Below are positions 1 through 7,960 of a stretch of DNA of 64,000 nt, one piece after another. Position numbers and translations under genes: made by a program. Below the pieces are notes generated by a model. That model saw nothing but the letters and a program-made list of their open reading frames with translations, was not told where the DNA came from and made no database searches. Position 1 is the first letter of the stretch, and the number at the start of each line of letters is the position of its first letter. This stretch comes from a virus: positions 1 through 64,000 of IMG/VR virus record IMGVR_UViG_3300043749_000038, one strand, 5' to 3'.

Positions 1-1
1 A

Positions 2-715
2 ATCGGTCCGGCTTTGCAACAAGCCATCCAGGACGGCGTGTTGGGCGCCTTGCGTCAGCACCACGAAGAGATTTCGAAAGAGATCGTGCAGTTCGCCACC
101 GCCGAGCTCAAGATTGCCGAGCCCCAACGCCATCCGTGCGGCTGCCGCATCGGCATTGAAGGCTGCTTCTCGGACCTGCATCCGAAAGAGGGTCGTCCAA
201 CCGCCGACGAATACACCAGTCTTGCCGGCGAGATTAACGGCCGGAAACGGGCTGACATTTTCGTTCGCACACATCCGGACTGCGGTCTGAACGTCGACAA
301 CATGACCGGCTGGTTCGCCAATGCTATCATGGCGGGCTACGACAACAAGGCGAAGAATGAGCGCGAGAAGATCGAGCGCATGCAAGACCTCATGAACATC
401 CAAGGCGCCGACGGGAACTGGAACGCCAACGAGTACATGCTCGGCCTGTTCAACGGCATGGAAAACATGATGGCGATCATGGAAGAGCGTGATCCACAGT
501 TCCGCTCCCTGCCCGAGCCGACAGAAGCGCCTCTCAAGACTGTGCAAGATGTGGCGGCGAGTGCCAGCAGGGTGAAACCTCAAGAAATCTGGGCGCAGGT
601 CTACAGCGCAACGTATGCAGCCAACCAGCACAAAGGCATGCCTAGCTACGTTGCGGACCTTGCAAAGGTCGCTGCTGACGATGCAGTCCAGCAGTTCGGG
701 GAGATTATCAAATGA
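2..715 (+). CDS. Hypothetical protein, 5' end outside window
   Basis: The frame is open to the left edge (codons ATC GGT CCG GCT before a possible TTG start at 14), so the N-terminus probably lies outside. No named domain is recognised. The protein is acidic and helical. The last 45 residues (PQEIWAQVYSATYAAN...) resemble the C-terminal helices of small conserved phage proteins, but I cannot name a family. The stop overlaps the next start (ATGA at 712-715), which implies translational coupling. Confidence 0.75.
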   Translation: MGPALQQAIQDGVLGALRQHHEEISKEIVQFATAELKIAEPQRHPCGCRIGIEGCFSDLHPKEGRPTADEYTSLAGEINGRKRADIFVRTHPDCGLNVDNMTGWFANAIMAGYDNKAKNEREKIERMQDLMNIQGADGNWNANEYMLGLFNGMENMMAIMEERDPQFRSLPEPTEAPLKTVQDVAASASRVKPQEIWAQVYSATYAANQHKGMPSYVADLAKVAADDAVQQFGEIIK

Positions 716-1260
716 AGAAGCTGACCACATTGGGCCGGCTTAACCGCCGTGAAGCTCGAAAAGCGGTAGCCGATCTCGAAAAGGATCTTGCTACGCAGAA
801 GCGTATCACCCATACCGTACGTCTGGACGCAGACTATGCCCGTCGGTCTAATTACCGCCTGACTGACACCTTCGCAGCGATCGCCTCGCTTGTTGCGCGG
901 CATTCTGTCCTCGCAGGTGTTCCAACTACGCTGAACAAGAACCAGCCTTGGCTCGGTGACGATCGCATGAACGTTGCACTTGTCGAGCCGTTGGACTTCA
1001 ACGACTTCGCGAACATTCCGGTCAATAGCTGCGTGCAACAAGAAGTTCTGCGGCTGCTGGAGGTAAAAGCGGTTCGCGATAGCCTGCGTGGTGTAATTCA
1101 TGCGCACGTACATCTGGCCGGGTCGTCTAAAGTTTACGGTGTCAGCGAAACGGCCTTGCGGCGGATGAGCATGCAGGAACTCACCTACTGCATCGAACGG
1201 GAGCTTGCTCCGCAGCTTGCTCGAGCCTTGTCCAAAGAACTCAAACAGGTGTACCGTTGA
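712..1260 (+). CDS. Hypothetical protein, 182 aa
   Basis: The ATG overlaps the preceding stop and the stop overlaps the next possible start (TTG at 1257). The N-terminal 40 residues are basic with regular Arg/Lys spacing (LGRLNRREARKAVADL), suggesting a helical nucleic-acid or protein contact segment. No motif that I recognise. It belongs to the compact rightward accessory operon upstream of the packaging genes. Confidence 0.7.
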   Translation: MKKLTTLGRLNRREARKAVADLEKDLATQKRITHTVRLDADYARRSNYRLTDTFAAIASLVARHSVLAGVPTTLNKNQPWLGDDRMNVALVEPLDFNDFANIPVNSCVQQEVLRLLEVKAVRDSLRGVIHAHVHLAGSSKVYGVSETALRRMSMQELTYCIERELAPQLARALSKELKQVYR

Positions 1261-1406
1261 GCCCGCATGTGGTAGTGGAACTCGAAAAGCTGCGCAAGGC
1301 TATTAAGGCCTTGAACCGCGAGTTCCACAACGACCGGCATAATAACCGCTATCTGGTCTCCCGCAACAAGCGGGAGGGGCATAACCCAAGAAGGAAGAAG
1401 AAATGA
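1257..1406 (+). CDS. Small basic protein, 49 aa
   Basis: TTG start overlaps the previous stop and TGA overlaps the next ATG (ATGA at 1403-1406), so the frame fills the gap between two genes exactly. The product is strongly basic, rich in Arg, Lys, His and Asn, and ends in RRKKK. The fit and the double overlap support translation. The TTG start and lack of any known family keep confidence moderate. Confidence 0.5.
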   Translation: MSPHVVVELEKLRKAIKALNREFHNDRHNNRYLVSRNKREGHNPRRKKK

Positions 1407-1834
1407 CAGTTATCGCATGGGACGGGCGCACCTTAGCTGCCGATAAACGAATGTCATCTTGTGGCATGGCTCGTACAATTACAAAGATACGAAAATTCGG
1501 CGTAGCTTTGCTTGGGATGACAGGAAACCTGGACCACGCTCAGGAACTTATGCACTGGTTCTGCGAACACAATGCGGAGCCTCAATACTTTCCTGAAAGC
1601 GCTCGAAAAGACGAAGCTACTCTTATCGTCATTACGAAAGAGTTCGGCATCGAAACATATTGTTCGTCCCCTCACCCAATCCGGCTCGAAGCAAAGAAAG
1701 CAGCTTTCGGATCGGGGCGAGACTACGCAGAAGCTGCGATGTATTTTGACCACACAGCATACGAGGCGGTTCTGTGCGCAATGAATTTCGAAACAGGCTG
1801 CGGCAATGGTATTGACTGCTTGGAGTTAGACTAA
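1403..1834 (+). CDS. Proteasome/HslV-like Ntn hydrolase
   Basis: Resembles beta subunits of the proteasome/HslV fold. After Met removal the protein starts with Thr (MTVIAWDG), the expected nucleophile. LAADKR follows near residue 13, then TKIRKFG gives a lysine at the usual Lys33-like place before a GVALLGMTGN strand. The C-terminal half has FGSGRDYAEAAM, like the GSG-x-YA motif of HslV. At 143 residues it is shorter than HslV (about 175). Known relatives form peptidase rings. No ATPase partner (HslU-like) is visible in the window. A good Shine-Dalgarno (AAGGAAGAAG) precedes the ATG. Confidence 0.75.
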   Translation: MTVIAWDGRTLAADKRMSSCGMARTITKIRKFGVALLGMTGNLDHAQELMHWFCEHNAEPQYFPESARKDEATLIVITKEFGIETYCSSPHPIRLEAKKAAFGSGRDYAEAAMYFDHTAYEAVLCAMNFETGCGNGIDCLELD

Positions 1835-2130
1835 TGCGCTTAGACATTCGTGACGGAAGTTTCCTTAAAGCGGTCCGAAAAGTGACCGTCGACGGTGTTG
1901 AAATCAGCAACGTAACGATGGTCGACACCGACCTGGGCGCAATCGAGAAGTTCAAGACCAACATGCGCGGTGAAATCCTGCATGCGGGCGGCGCACCGTG
2001 CAAGGAAGAGATCAACGGCAAGGTGCAAGTGCACTTCAAAACCGGCTGGAGCGTCAACAAGCAAGGCGACTACGAATGCCGGTTCAACTGCCGCATGCAA
2101 ACCTATCATAATCCGTATAAGGCAAGATAA
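1834..2130 (+). CDS. Hypothetical protein, 98 aa
   Basis: ATG overlaps the previous stop by one base (TAATG) and the stop overlaps the next ATG. The sequence looks like a small beta-rich protein (repeated V-D-G-V, T-M-V-D-T segments). Two cysteines lie in the second half. No family recognised. Confidence 0.7.
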   Translation: MRLDIRDGSFLKAVRKVTVDGVEISNVTMVDTDLGAIEKFKTNMRGEILHAGGAPCKEEINGKVQVHFKTGWSVNKQGDYECRFNCRMQTYHNPYKAR

Positions 2131-2519
2131 TGGATCCAGCAAGCTACGCAAAAGCAGGTTCTGAGCACGCTCACCAAGTCGCTCTCTTCATGTGGGCATC
2201 CCAAAACCGCGAGAAATATCCAGAACTCGAATGGATGTTCGCAATTCCTAACGGTGGCCTGCGCGACAAGATCGTTGCAGCACGCATGAAAGCCGAGGGT
2301 GTGCGCGCTGGTGTGTCGGACATATTCCTCCCGGCCGCACGCGGACGCTACCACGGCCTGTTTATCGAGATGAAAGCGCCAGGTAAGCTGAGCGGTGAGT
2401 CCGATAAGCAGAAGCAATTCGGCGCCCACGTTAGTGAACAGGGTTATTACTATCGCTGCCTGGACAATTGGGACGATGCCCGGGAGCTCATTTGCTGGTA
2501 CTTGGACGGAACTCTGTAA
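2130..2519 (+). CDS. VRR-NUC domain nuclease
   Basis: A 129-residue stand-alone VRR-NUC (PD-(D/E)XK superfamily) protein. Visible signature: E12 in SEHAHQ, IPNGG at 39-43, RMKAEGVRAGVSDIFLP at 52-68 with catalytic D64, E80-x-K82 in FIEMKAP, and Q95. Relatives are Holliday-junction or flap-type endonucleases, and stand-alone phage forms probably process replication or packaging intermediates. All key acidic residues and the lysine are present, so it should be active. Confidence 0.9.
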   Translation: MDPASYAKAGSEHAHQVALFMWASQNREKYPELEWMFAIPNGGLRDKIVAARMKAEGVRAGVSDIFLPAARGRYHGLFIEMKAPGKLSGESDKQKQFGAHVSEQGYYYRCLDNWDDARELICWYLDGTL

Positions 2520-2734
2520 TGTACGTGTTCTGGACAGCACGCGTTCCAAATGGATCCGTCAATGCTAAGCCTCAGTTCAAGAATTACACGAGCGCTGTGC
2601 ATCTGGAGGACCAACACACGACAATCCGCACGGCTTGCAATACGCGGATTCCCACAACCGGCACCGTACACCGCGAGAAGGAGTCTAAAAAGCTTCCTCT
2701 TGGTGTGAGGTATTGCAAGGCTTGTTTCAGATGA
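2519..2734 (+). CDS. Small protein with paired cysteines, 71 aa
   Basis: ATG at 2519 overlaps the nuclease stop (TAATG). An in-frame upstream extension has no ribosome site, so this start is preferred. The C-terminus carries RTACNTRIP and RYCKACFR, which could form a four-ligand zinc site. The stop overlaps the next ATG (ATGA at 2731-2734). No family named. Confidence 0.65.
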   Translation: MYVFWTARVPNGSVNAKPQFKNYTSAVHLEDQHTTIRTACNTRIPTTGTVHREKESKKLPLGVRYCKACFR

Positions 2735-3297
2735 CCACATTAAGCATCCTAGAGCATGCGTCCGCAAACTACAAACCGCGGACCATCCACAACGCCGTCA
2801 AGGCTGACGTAACGCTTGCGTTTGCCTTTGATTTCTTAACAGCGGGTGAACAACTCACTAAGCAAGCGGCGGGCGTCTTGAAATACGTTCCGCTAGACCT
2901 TCACAACCGCGCCGTTGAGGTGTGGGCAAAGAAAGCGGGGCATTTCATTTGGGAGAGCGATTATTGCAAAGGTCGTAAGATCACTGTCAATATTGCCGGA
3001 AATGGAATTTACACGCTCAAGAAGTTCGGATGGGGTCCAGCAAACATCAACAAGACTGTCTATTGGACTCTCATGCATTTGATTGCCAATTACGGCATTC
3101 GTTTCGAGAAGATTGTCTGCGGAGGTCAAACTGGTGCAGATCTTGCCGGGGCTGTTGCTGGCGTGGCGCTTCATTTGCCGGTTGAAGTAACGATGCCGCA
3201 TGGTTTCCGCTACCGTGCGGCAGACGGACGCGACTACAATAGCACCGAAGAGACCATTCGTACAATGATTATGAACGGTTTACCCGACTGTAATTAA
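2731..3297 (+). CDS. SLOG/YpsA-like Rossmann-fold protein
   Basis: The motif KIVCGGQTGADLAG (about residues 127-140) followed by a strand and PHGFRYRAADGRDY is typical of the YpsA/putative molybdenum-carrier branch of the SLOG superfamily, which binds nucleotide-derived ligands. The first 125 residues are not recognised. The start at 2731 couples to the previous stop. Function in the phage is unknown. NAD- or nucleotide-ligand binding is an inference from the fold. Confidence 0.6.
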   Translation: MTTLSILEHASANYKPRTIHNAVKADVTLAFAFDFLTAGEQLTKQAAGVLKYVPLDLHNRAVEVWAKKAGHFIWESDYCKGRKITVNIAGNGIYTLKKFGWGPANINKTVYWTLMHLIANYGIRFEKIVCGGQTGADLAGAVAGVALHLPVEVTMPHGFRYRAADGRDYNSTEETIRTMIMNGLPDCN

Positions 3298-3306
3298 ACC
3301 CGCTAC

Positions 3307-3328
3307 AGGGTGCGCGCCCGTGCACCCT
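3307..3328. terminator. Hairpin after accessory operon
   Basis: AGGGTGC (3307-3313) pairs perfectly with GCACCCT (3322-3328) around an 8-nt loop, ten bases after the stop at 3297. There is no long T run, so termination is likely but possibly weak or factor-dependent. The rest of 3298-3469 holds a promoter and no gene. Confidence 0.55.
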
Positions 3329-3407
3329 TACAACCTCCCTCCCGTTGCGCGCAGTGCGCTTGCCCAAGCTAAAACACCCCTTGCCTAGCGCGTTTTAGCG
3401 AAAAGCC

Positions 3408-3437
3408 TTGCGCTACAGCGCCTTTCCAAGCTATACT
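3408..3437 (+). promoter_or_regulatory. Sigma70-type promoter for terminase operon
   Basis: TTGCGC (3408-3413), 18-bp spacer, TATACT (3432-3437). The -35 box sits in a small palindrome GCGCTACAGCGC. The expected transcript start is about 25 bases before the small terminase ATG at 3470. Confidence 0.5.
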
Positions 3438-3469
3438 CCGTTTAGATCACATTCTAACCCGGAGTTACC

Positions 3470-4042
3470 ATGGACGAAATCGAAAAAGAATCGCTCGACG
3501 CACTTCCGATTCAAGACCCGGAAGACGACGAACGCAGCTATTCGGATCGCGAGCTCAAGCTCCGGGACCGCTTCGTCAAAGAATACCTCAAGGACTATGA
3601 CGCCTTGGGCGCGGCTAAACGCGTCGGTTACACCGGCATGGTCGCCAAGGAGTACGCTGTCCGCTTTATGGACGAACCGTACGTTATCCGCAAGATCGAC
3701 GCTCTGAAAGCTACTCCGTTCGACGAAATGAACGAAGACCAGATGCACAAAACGATCAAAGCTGGTCTGTATCGCGAGGCAAATGACCGTGGAATCGGTT
3801 CGACCCAGCCCGCACGCGTTGCAGCGTGGGCACACCTTGCTCGTCTCAGCGGCATGGAACCGGCGACCAAGGTCAAGAACGAAATCACCGGCGCAGATGG
3901 TGCACCGCTGGCAGGAACTTTCGTGCTGCCGGGTCTGATGACCCCTGAGCAGTGGGAAGCGGCTGCACGTCAGCAGCAGGAAGACCTCGTGTCCGGCAAA
4001 ATCGGTCAAGTTAAACAGGTCGAAGCGCCTGCTGTTGACTAA
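3470..4042 (+). CDS. Terminase small subunit
   Basis: An acidic N-terminus is followed by RDRFVKEYLKDYDALGAAKRVGY, the helix-turn-helix start typical of small terminases, and by VAKEYAVRFMDEPYVIRKI. This subunit recognises the packaging site on phage DNA and recruits the large subunit. At 190 residues it has normal length. The stop overlaps the start of the large subunit (TAATG). It is the first gene after the promoter at 3408-3437. Confidence 0.9.
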   Translation: MDEIEKESLDALPIQDPEDDERSYSDRELKLRDRFVKEYLKDYDALGAAKRVGYTGMVAKEYAVRFMDEPYVIRKIDALKATPFDEMNEDQMHKTIKAGLYREANDRGIGSTQPARVAAWAHLARLSGMEPATKVKNEITGADGAPLAGTFVLPGLMTPEQWEAAARQQQEDLVSGKIGQVKQVEAPAVD

Positions 4043-5490
4043 TGTCTGGTCTTATCTTACCAAGCCGCCAGCTTTTACTCCCTCCGCGCCCTGTATGGCA
4101 GGCGCTTCCGGGGAGTCAGAGCCTGTTCCTGCAAAGCCCGATCCGTGAGGTCTGCTTTGCGGGTACGCGCGGTCCGGGTAAGACCGACGCCATGTTGATG
4201 GCATTCGCTCAGTATTGCGGTCGAGGTTATGGAGACTACTGGCGCGGCGTTATTTTTCGACGAAACTACAAGCACCTGGATGACATTATCGCTAAGTCGA
4301 AGCGATGGTTTAATCGTTCAGCACAGAAGCCTCGCTTTCTTGCAGGAAGTTCGAGCCTTAAATGGGTGTGGCCCACTGGCGAAGAGCTCCTGCTCCGTGC
4401 GTTTGAAGACCAAGAAGACTATTGGTCCTACCACGGACACGAATATCCATTCATTGGCTGGGAAGAATTGACGAGCTGGGCTAACATCGACTGTTACGAA
4501 TCGATGAAGTCTTGCAACCGTTCGTCTTTCCAACGCTACGGCGACATGCCGGACATTCCGCGTCTTATTCGCTCGTCGACCAACCCTTACGGCGTTGGCC
4601 ACACTTGGGTGAAAGGCTACTTCATCGACCCCGCGCCTTACGGGCGTGTGGTTACAGACGACAAAGGTAACAAGCGGGTTGCGTTGTTCGGTTCGGTCAA
4701 AGAGAATCCGTATCTTGGAGAAGAGTATATCCAGACACTGGAGTCGATTACCGACCCGAACAAGCGCAAGGCTTGGCTCGAGGGAAGCTGGGACATCACT
4801 TCGGGCGGCATGTTTGACGATCTTTGGGATGCGCGTGCCCACATTCTCAAGCCCTTCAAGATTCCGCATAGCTGGAAGATCGACCGTTCGTTTGACTGGG
4901 GTTCAAGCCGACCATTCAGCGTGGGCTGGTGGGCGCAGACCGACGGTACGGACGCTGTGGACGCTAAGGGCAACCGCATAAGCTTCCCGCCAAAAACGCT
5001 CATCCGTATCGGAGAGTGGTACGGTACAACTGGCAAGCCGAACGAAGGTCTGAAGATGCCGTCGAAGCAAGTGGCGCTCGGTATCAAACGAAAAGAAAAA
5101 GAACTTGGTATCGAGAACCGCGTTGTTGGTGGTCCCGCCGACTCGGCTATTTACGCTGTTACAGACGATGAATCCATTGGTAACAACATGGAGTCTGAAG
5201 GCGTGTTCTGGACCATGGCGGATAAGAAAGCCGGTAGCCGGAAGAACGGTTGGGAACTGATGCGCAACCGTTTAAGCGCTGTAACCGATCCGATGCTCAA
5301 AGACAGGCCAGGCTTGTACGTGTTTGAAAATTGCCGCGATTGGATTCGTACTGTTCCGCCTATCCCTCGCGATACTAAAGACCCGGACGATGTTGATACC
5401 GATGCAGAAGACCACGCAGCAGACGATACGCGCTATCGTGTGTTAGCACTCGACGGAACCGCAATTAAAGTCAAAATTGGTGGAGTTTAA
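4042..5490 (+). CDS. Terminase large subunit
   Basis: ATPase-nuclease that pumps DNA into the prohead. Walker A-like CFAGTRGPGKTDA lies at about residues 38-50. WEELTSW near residue 134 fits the Walker B/catalytic Glu region. RSSTNPYGVGH around 176 is the coupling region. SFDWGSSRPFSVGWW near residue 288 begins the RNase H-like nuclease with its first Asp. Length (482) is typical. Confidence 0.95.
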   Translation: MSGLILPSRQLLLPPRPVWQALPGSQSLFLQSPIREVCFAGTRGPGKTDAMLMAFAQYCGRGYGDYWRGVIFRRNYKHLDDIIAKSKRWFNRSAQKPRFLAGSSSLKWVWPTGEELLLRAFEDQEDYWSYHGHEYPFIGWEELTSWANIDCYESMKSCNRSSFQRYGDMPDIPRLIRSSTNPYGVGHTWVKGYFIDPAPYGRVVTDDKGNKRVALFGSVKENPYLGEEYIQTLESITDPNKRKAWLEGSWDITSGGMFDDLWDARAHILKPFKIPHSWKIDRSFDWGSSRPFSVGWWAQTDGTDAVDAKGNRISFPPKTLIRIGEWYGTTGKPNEGLKMPSKQVALGIKRKEKELGIENRVVGGPADSAIYAVTDDESIGNNMESEGVFWTMADKKAGSRKNGWELMRNRLSAVTDPMLKDRPGLYVFENCRDWIRTVPPIPRDTKDPDDVDTDAEDHAADDTRYRVLALDGTAIKVKIGGV

Positions 5491-5491
5491 A

Positions 5492-7048
5492 ATGGGCGTA
5501 GCGAATACACACGAAGATTACGATAACATGTTGTCGTCCTGGCAAGACTGCGCGCTTGCTATCGCGGGGCATAAGGCGGTGCAGAACGCAGGCGTTGCCG
5601 TCCTACCCATGCTGTCGGACCAGAGCAATGTGGAGTATCAGGCATACTTGCAACGCGCGACGTTCTTCAATGCGACGAAACGTACCTTGCAAGGTCTGTC
5701 GGGCATGATTTTCCGTAAGCAGTCGAATGTGGTTGTCCCGCCGTCGGTGCAACCGATGCTGCAAGACATCGACATGACCGGCAACTCGCTGGAAGTGCTC
5801 GCCAAGGCTACTGTCAACGCAGTGGTTGGCCTGGGCCGTGCGGGTTTGTTCCTGGATTATCCAACTGTCGACACGACGCAGGCAACCCAGGCAGACGCTA
5901 AGCGCCTGAACTTCCGTCCAATGATCAAGCTGTACGACGCGTTCTCGATCACTAACTGGAAGACGCGTGTCATTAATAGCATCAGCGTGCTGAGCCTGGT
6001 CGTGCTCAAAGAAATCAACAAGCAACCTATCGACGAGTTCACCGACAAGGACGTCGTGCAATACCGTGTCCTGGACCTGTTCGACGTGACCGACAGCAAT
6101 GGTGTGGTTAGCACCCAGTATCGCGTGCGCGTTATGGAAGTGCAGAAGGACGAGAACACCGGCGAGGAAAAAGACGTCGTGGTGGAGGGACCGTTCTTCC
6201 CGAAGCTGAATGGCAAACAAATGGACTTCATTCCGTTCCAGTTTGTTGGGCCGGAAAATACCAACTGGCAAGTCTGCGAGCCTCCGCTGCTGGACCTCGT
6301 TGAAGTGAACCTGTCGCACTTCCGTGTTACCGCCGACTACGAACACGGTTGCCACTTCACCGGCTTGCCCACACCTGTCATTAGCGGCTATGTGCCGGAG
6401 AACCAGAACGAGAAGTTCTACATCGGTAGTCTGTCGGCGTGGGTCTTCCCGAACGCCTCGGCCAAGGCTGCATACCTCGAGTTCACCGGTCAGGGTTTGA
6501 CCTGCTTGCGCACCAACCTCGAGGACAAGAAGAAAGACATGGCTGTGCTGGGGGCACGCATGCTCGAGGCAGAACCGACTGCGGTGCAGAGCGCAAATAC
6601 CGCCGCAATACACCGGGGCGGGGAACAGTCCATGCTTGCAGCCATTGCGGAAACCGTGTCGACTGCAATTCAACGCATGCTGGGCTGGTTCTGTCAGTTT
6701 GCCAACGCAAGCGCGACGGACGTTAAGTTCCGCCTGAACAAAGACTTCTTCCCGATTCCGATGGACTCGCTGACTCTGACCGCAATCGTTGCAGCATGGC
6801 AGAACCAAGCAATCGACTTCGAAACCATGATCGACAACCTGAAGTCTGGCGAGATCGTCGATACGGACGCAACCGCAGCGGACATCCAGGCAAAGATCAA
6901 GGCCAACCCGCCTCCGCTGCTCGACGTGCCGACCACTCCGGGGGACCGCGCACACAACGGTCCGGCTCAGGGCGCTGCCACGGGCACCACCCACAAAGGC
7001 GGGGCGACGAGCAGTAATCCAACGCAGACACAACTGCAAAACAGCTAA
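5492..7048 (+). CDS. Portal protein (DUF4055-type)
   Basis: The dodecameric DNA entry ring. The N-terminal region (YLQRATFFNATKRTLQGLSGMIFRK) and the later YKNIY-type segment pattern match DUF4055 portals. I chose the ATG at 5492 because GGTGGAG lies six bases before it. An in-frame TTG at 5477 lies within the terminase gene and is less likely. This gives 518 residues. The C-terminus is Gly/Thr/Asn-rich and probably flexible. Confidence 0.9.
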   Translation: MGVANTHEDYDNMLSSWQDCALAIAGHKAVQNAGVAVLPMLSDQSNVEYQAYLQRATFFNATKRTLQGLSGMIFRKQSNVVVPPSVQPMLQDIDMTGNSLEVLAKATVNAVVGLGRAGLFLDYPTVDTTQATQADAKRLNFRPMIKLYDAFSITNWKTRVINSISVLSLVVLKEINKQPIDEFTDKDVVQYRVLDLFDVTDSNGVVSTQYRVRVMEVQKDENTGEEKDVVVEGPFFPKLNGKQMDFIPFQFVGPENTNWQVCEPPLLDLVEVNLSHFRVTADYEHGCHFTGLPTPVISGYVPENQNEKFYIGSLSAWVFPNASAKAAYLEFTGQGLTCLRTNLEDKKKDMAVLGARMLEAEPTAVQSANTAAIHRGGEQSMLAAIAETVSTAIQRMLGWFCQFANASATDVKFRLNKDFFPIPMDSLTLTAIVAAWQNQAIDFETMIDNLKSGEIVDTDATAADIQAKIKANPPPLLDVPTTPGDRAHNGPAQGAATGTTHKGGATSSNPTQTQLQNS

Positions 7049-7054
7049 AAGCAC

Positions 7055-7131
7055 AAATAGTCGTTGCATTCCAAAATTAGACGGACTATAATCGTACAAG
7101 TATCACCGTCTGACTAGGTCAACGACTATTT
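7055..7131. repeat. Nested inverted repeats enclosing a promoter
   Basis: Outer arms AAATAGTCGTTG (7055-7066) and CAACGACTATTT (7120-7131) are perfect 12-bp complements. Inside, AGACGG (7079-7084) pairs with CCGTCT (7106-7111), extended by a G-U and a T-A pair. A TATAAT box lies in the inner loop. It could be a terminator or attenuator when transcribed, or an operator as DNA. The 7049-7174 gap contains no gene. Confidence 0.75.
7064..7092 (+). promoter_or_regulatory. Sigma70-type promoter for scaffold/coat genes
   Basis: TTGCAT (7064-7069), 17-bp spacer, perfect TATAAT (7087-7092). It would start a transcript about 75 bases before the scaffold gene, allowing separate high expression of scaffold and coat. 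Confidence 0.65.
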
Positions 7132-7174
7132 CACTTCTGCGGCTAGGCCGTTAATTCATCCTAAGGGGATAAAA

Positions 7175-7948
7175 ATGCATCCGAAATATTACACTGCTCC
7201 GAAACTCACACCGTTCATGCTGTTCGCCCGTGAAGGCGAAGGCGGTGGCGGCGGGGAAGCCGAGGCAGCGATCCAGAAACGTATCGCGGATGCAGTGGCC
7301 GCAGAAGTGGCAGGTCTGAAAGCCAAGAACGACGAGCTGCTGGGCAAGAACAAAGCGTTGAGCGAATCGAACAAACGCTTCGAAGGCATCGACGTCGAGA
7401 AGTACAACGCGTTCCAGCAACGCCTGGACACCGACGAAGACGCCCGTCTGATTTCCGAAGGAAAGACGACCGAGCTGGTTCAGAAGTACACCGAGCGCAT
7501 GCGTAAGGAACACGAAACTCAACTCGCAGCAGTGCGGGCCGAGGTCGACGCTGAAAAAGTGCGCGGCAAGAAATACGAACAAGCGGTGCTGGACAACCAG
7601 ATCCGCGCCGCATGTGTGGGCATGCACCCCAGCGCCATCGAGGATGCGCTGCTGCACGGTCGCACTGTGTTTTCGCTCGATGCCGAGGGCCGGGCGGTCA
7701 AAGCGGATGGCTCCGGCCGTCCGGAGCTTGGCAAAGACGGCCAGACTCCATTCAGCCCGGCTGAGTGGATCGAGTCGCAAAAAGAATCCAAACCGCACTG
7801 GTTCCCTGCATCCAGCAGCGGCTCGGGTTCGGCTGGTTCCAGCGGTGCTGGTGCCGGTGGCAAAACCATGTCTCGTTCGAAGTTCGACTCGTTGCCTGCA
7901 AGTGAAAAGGCAACTGTCGCGCGATCGGGCGTTAAAATCGTCGACTAA
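7175..7948 (+). CDS. Scaffold-like head assembly protein
   Basis: Placed between portal and coat. After a Gly-rich linker (GEGGGGGEAEAA) the region of about residues 30-150 is a long charged coiled coil (AEVAGLKAKNDELLGKNKAL). A Ser/Gly-rich linker and a short basic C-terminal segment follow. This is the layout of scaffold proteins that bind coat through a basic C-terminus. RBS AAGGGGA precedes the ATG. No protease domain is seen. Confidence 0.75.
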   Translation: MHPKYYTAPKLTPFMLFAREGEGGGGGEAEAAIQKRIADAVAAEVAGLKAKNDELLGKNKALSESNKRFEGIDVEKYNAFQQRLDTDEDARLISEGKTTELVQKYTERMRKEHETQLAAVRAEVDAEKVRGKKYEQAVLDNQIRAACVGMHPSAIEDALLHGRTVFSLDAEGRAVKADGSGRPELGKDGQTPFSPAEWIESQKESKPHWFPASSSGSGSAGSSGAGAGGKTMSRSKFDSLPASEKATVARSGVKIVD

Positions 7949-7960
7949 TAAGGAGCCATC

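Noticed and set aside
5603-7099. Long open frame on the minus strand opposite the portal gene (498 codons)
   Set aside because: It mirrors the GC-rich third positions of the portal gene, has no ribosome site, and its product is a low-quality His/Leu/Arg-rich sequence with no family pattern.
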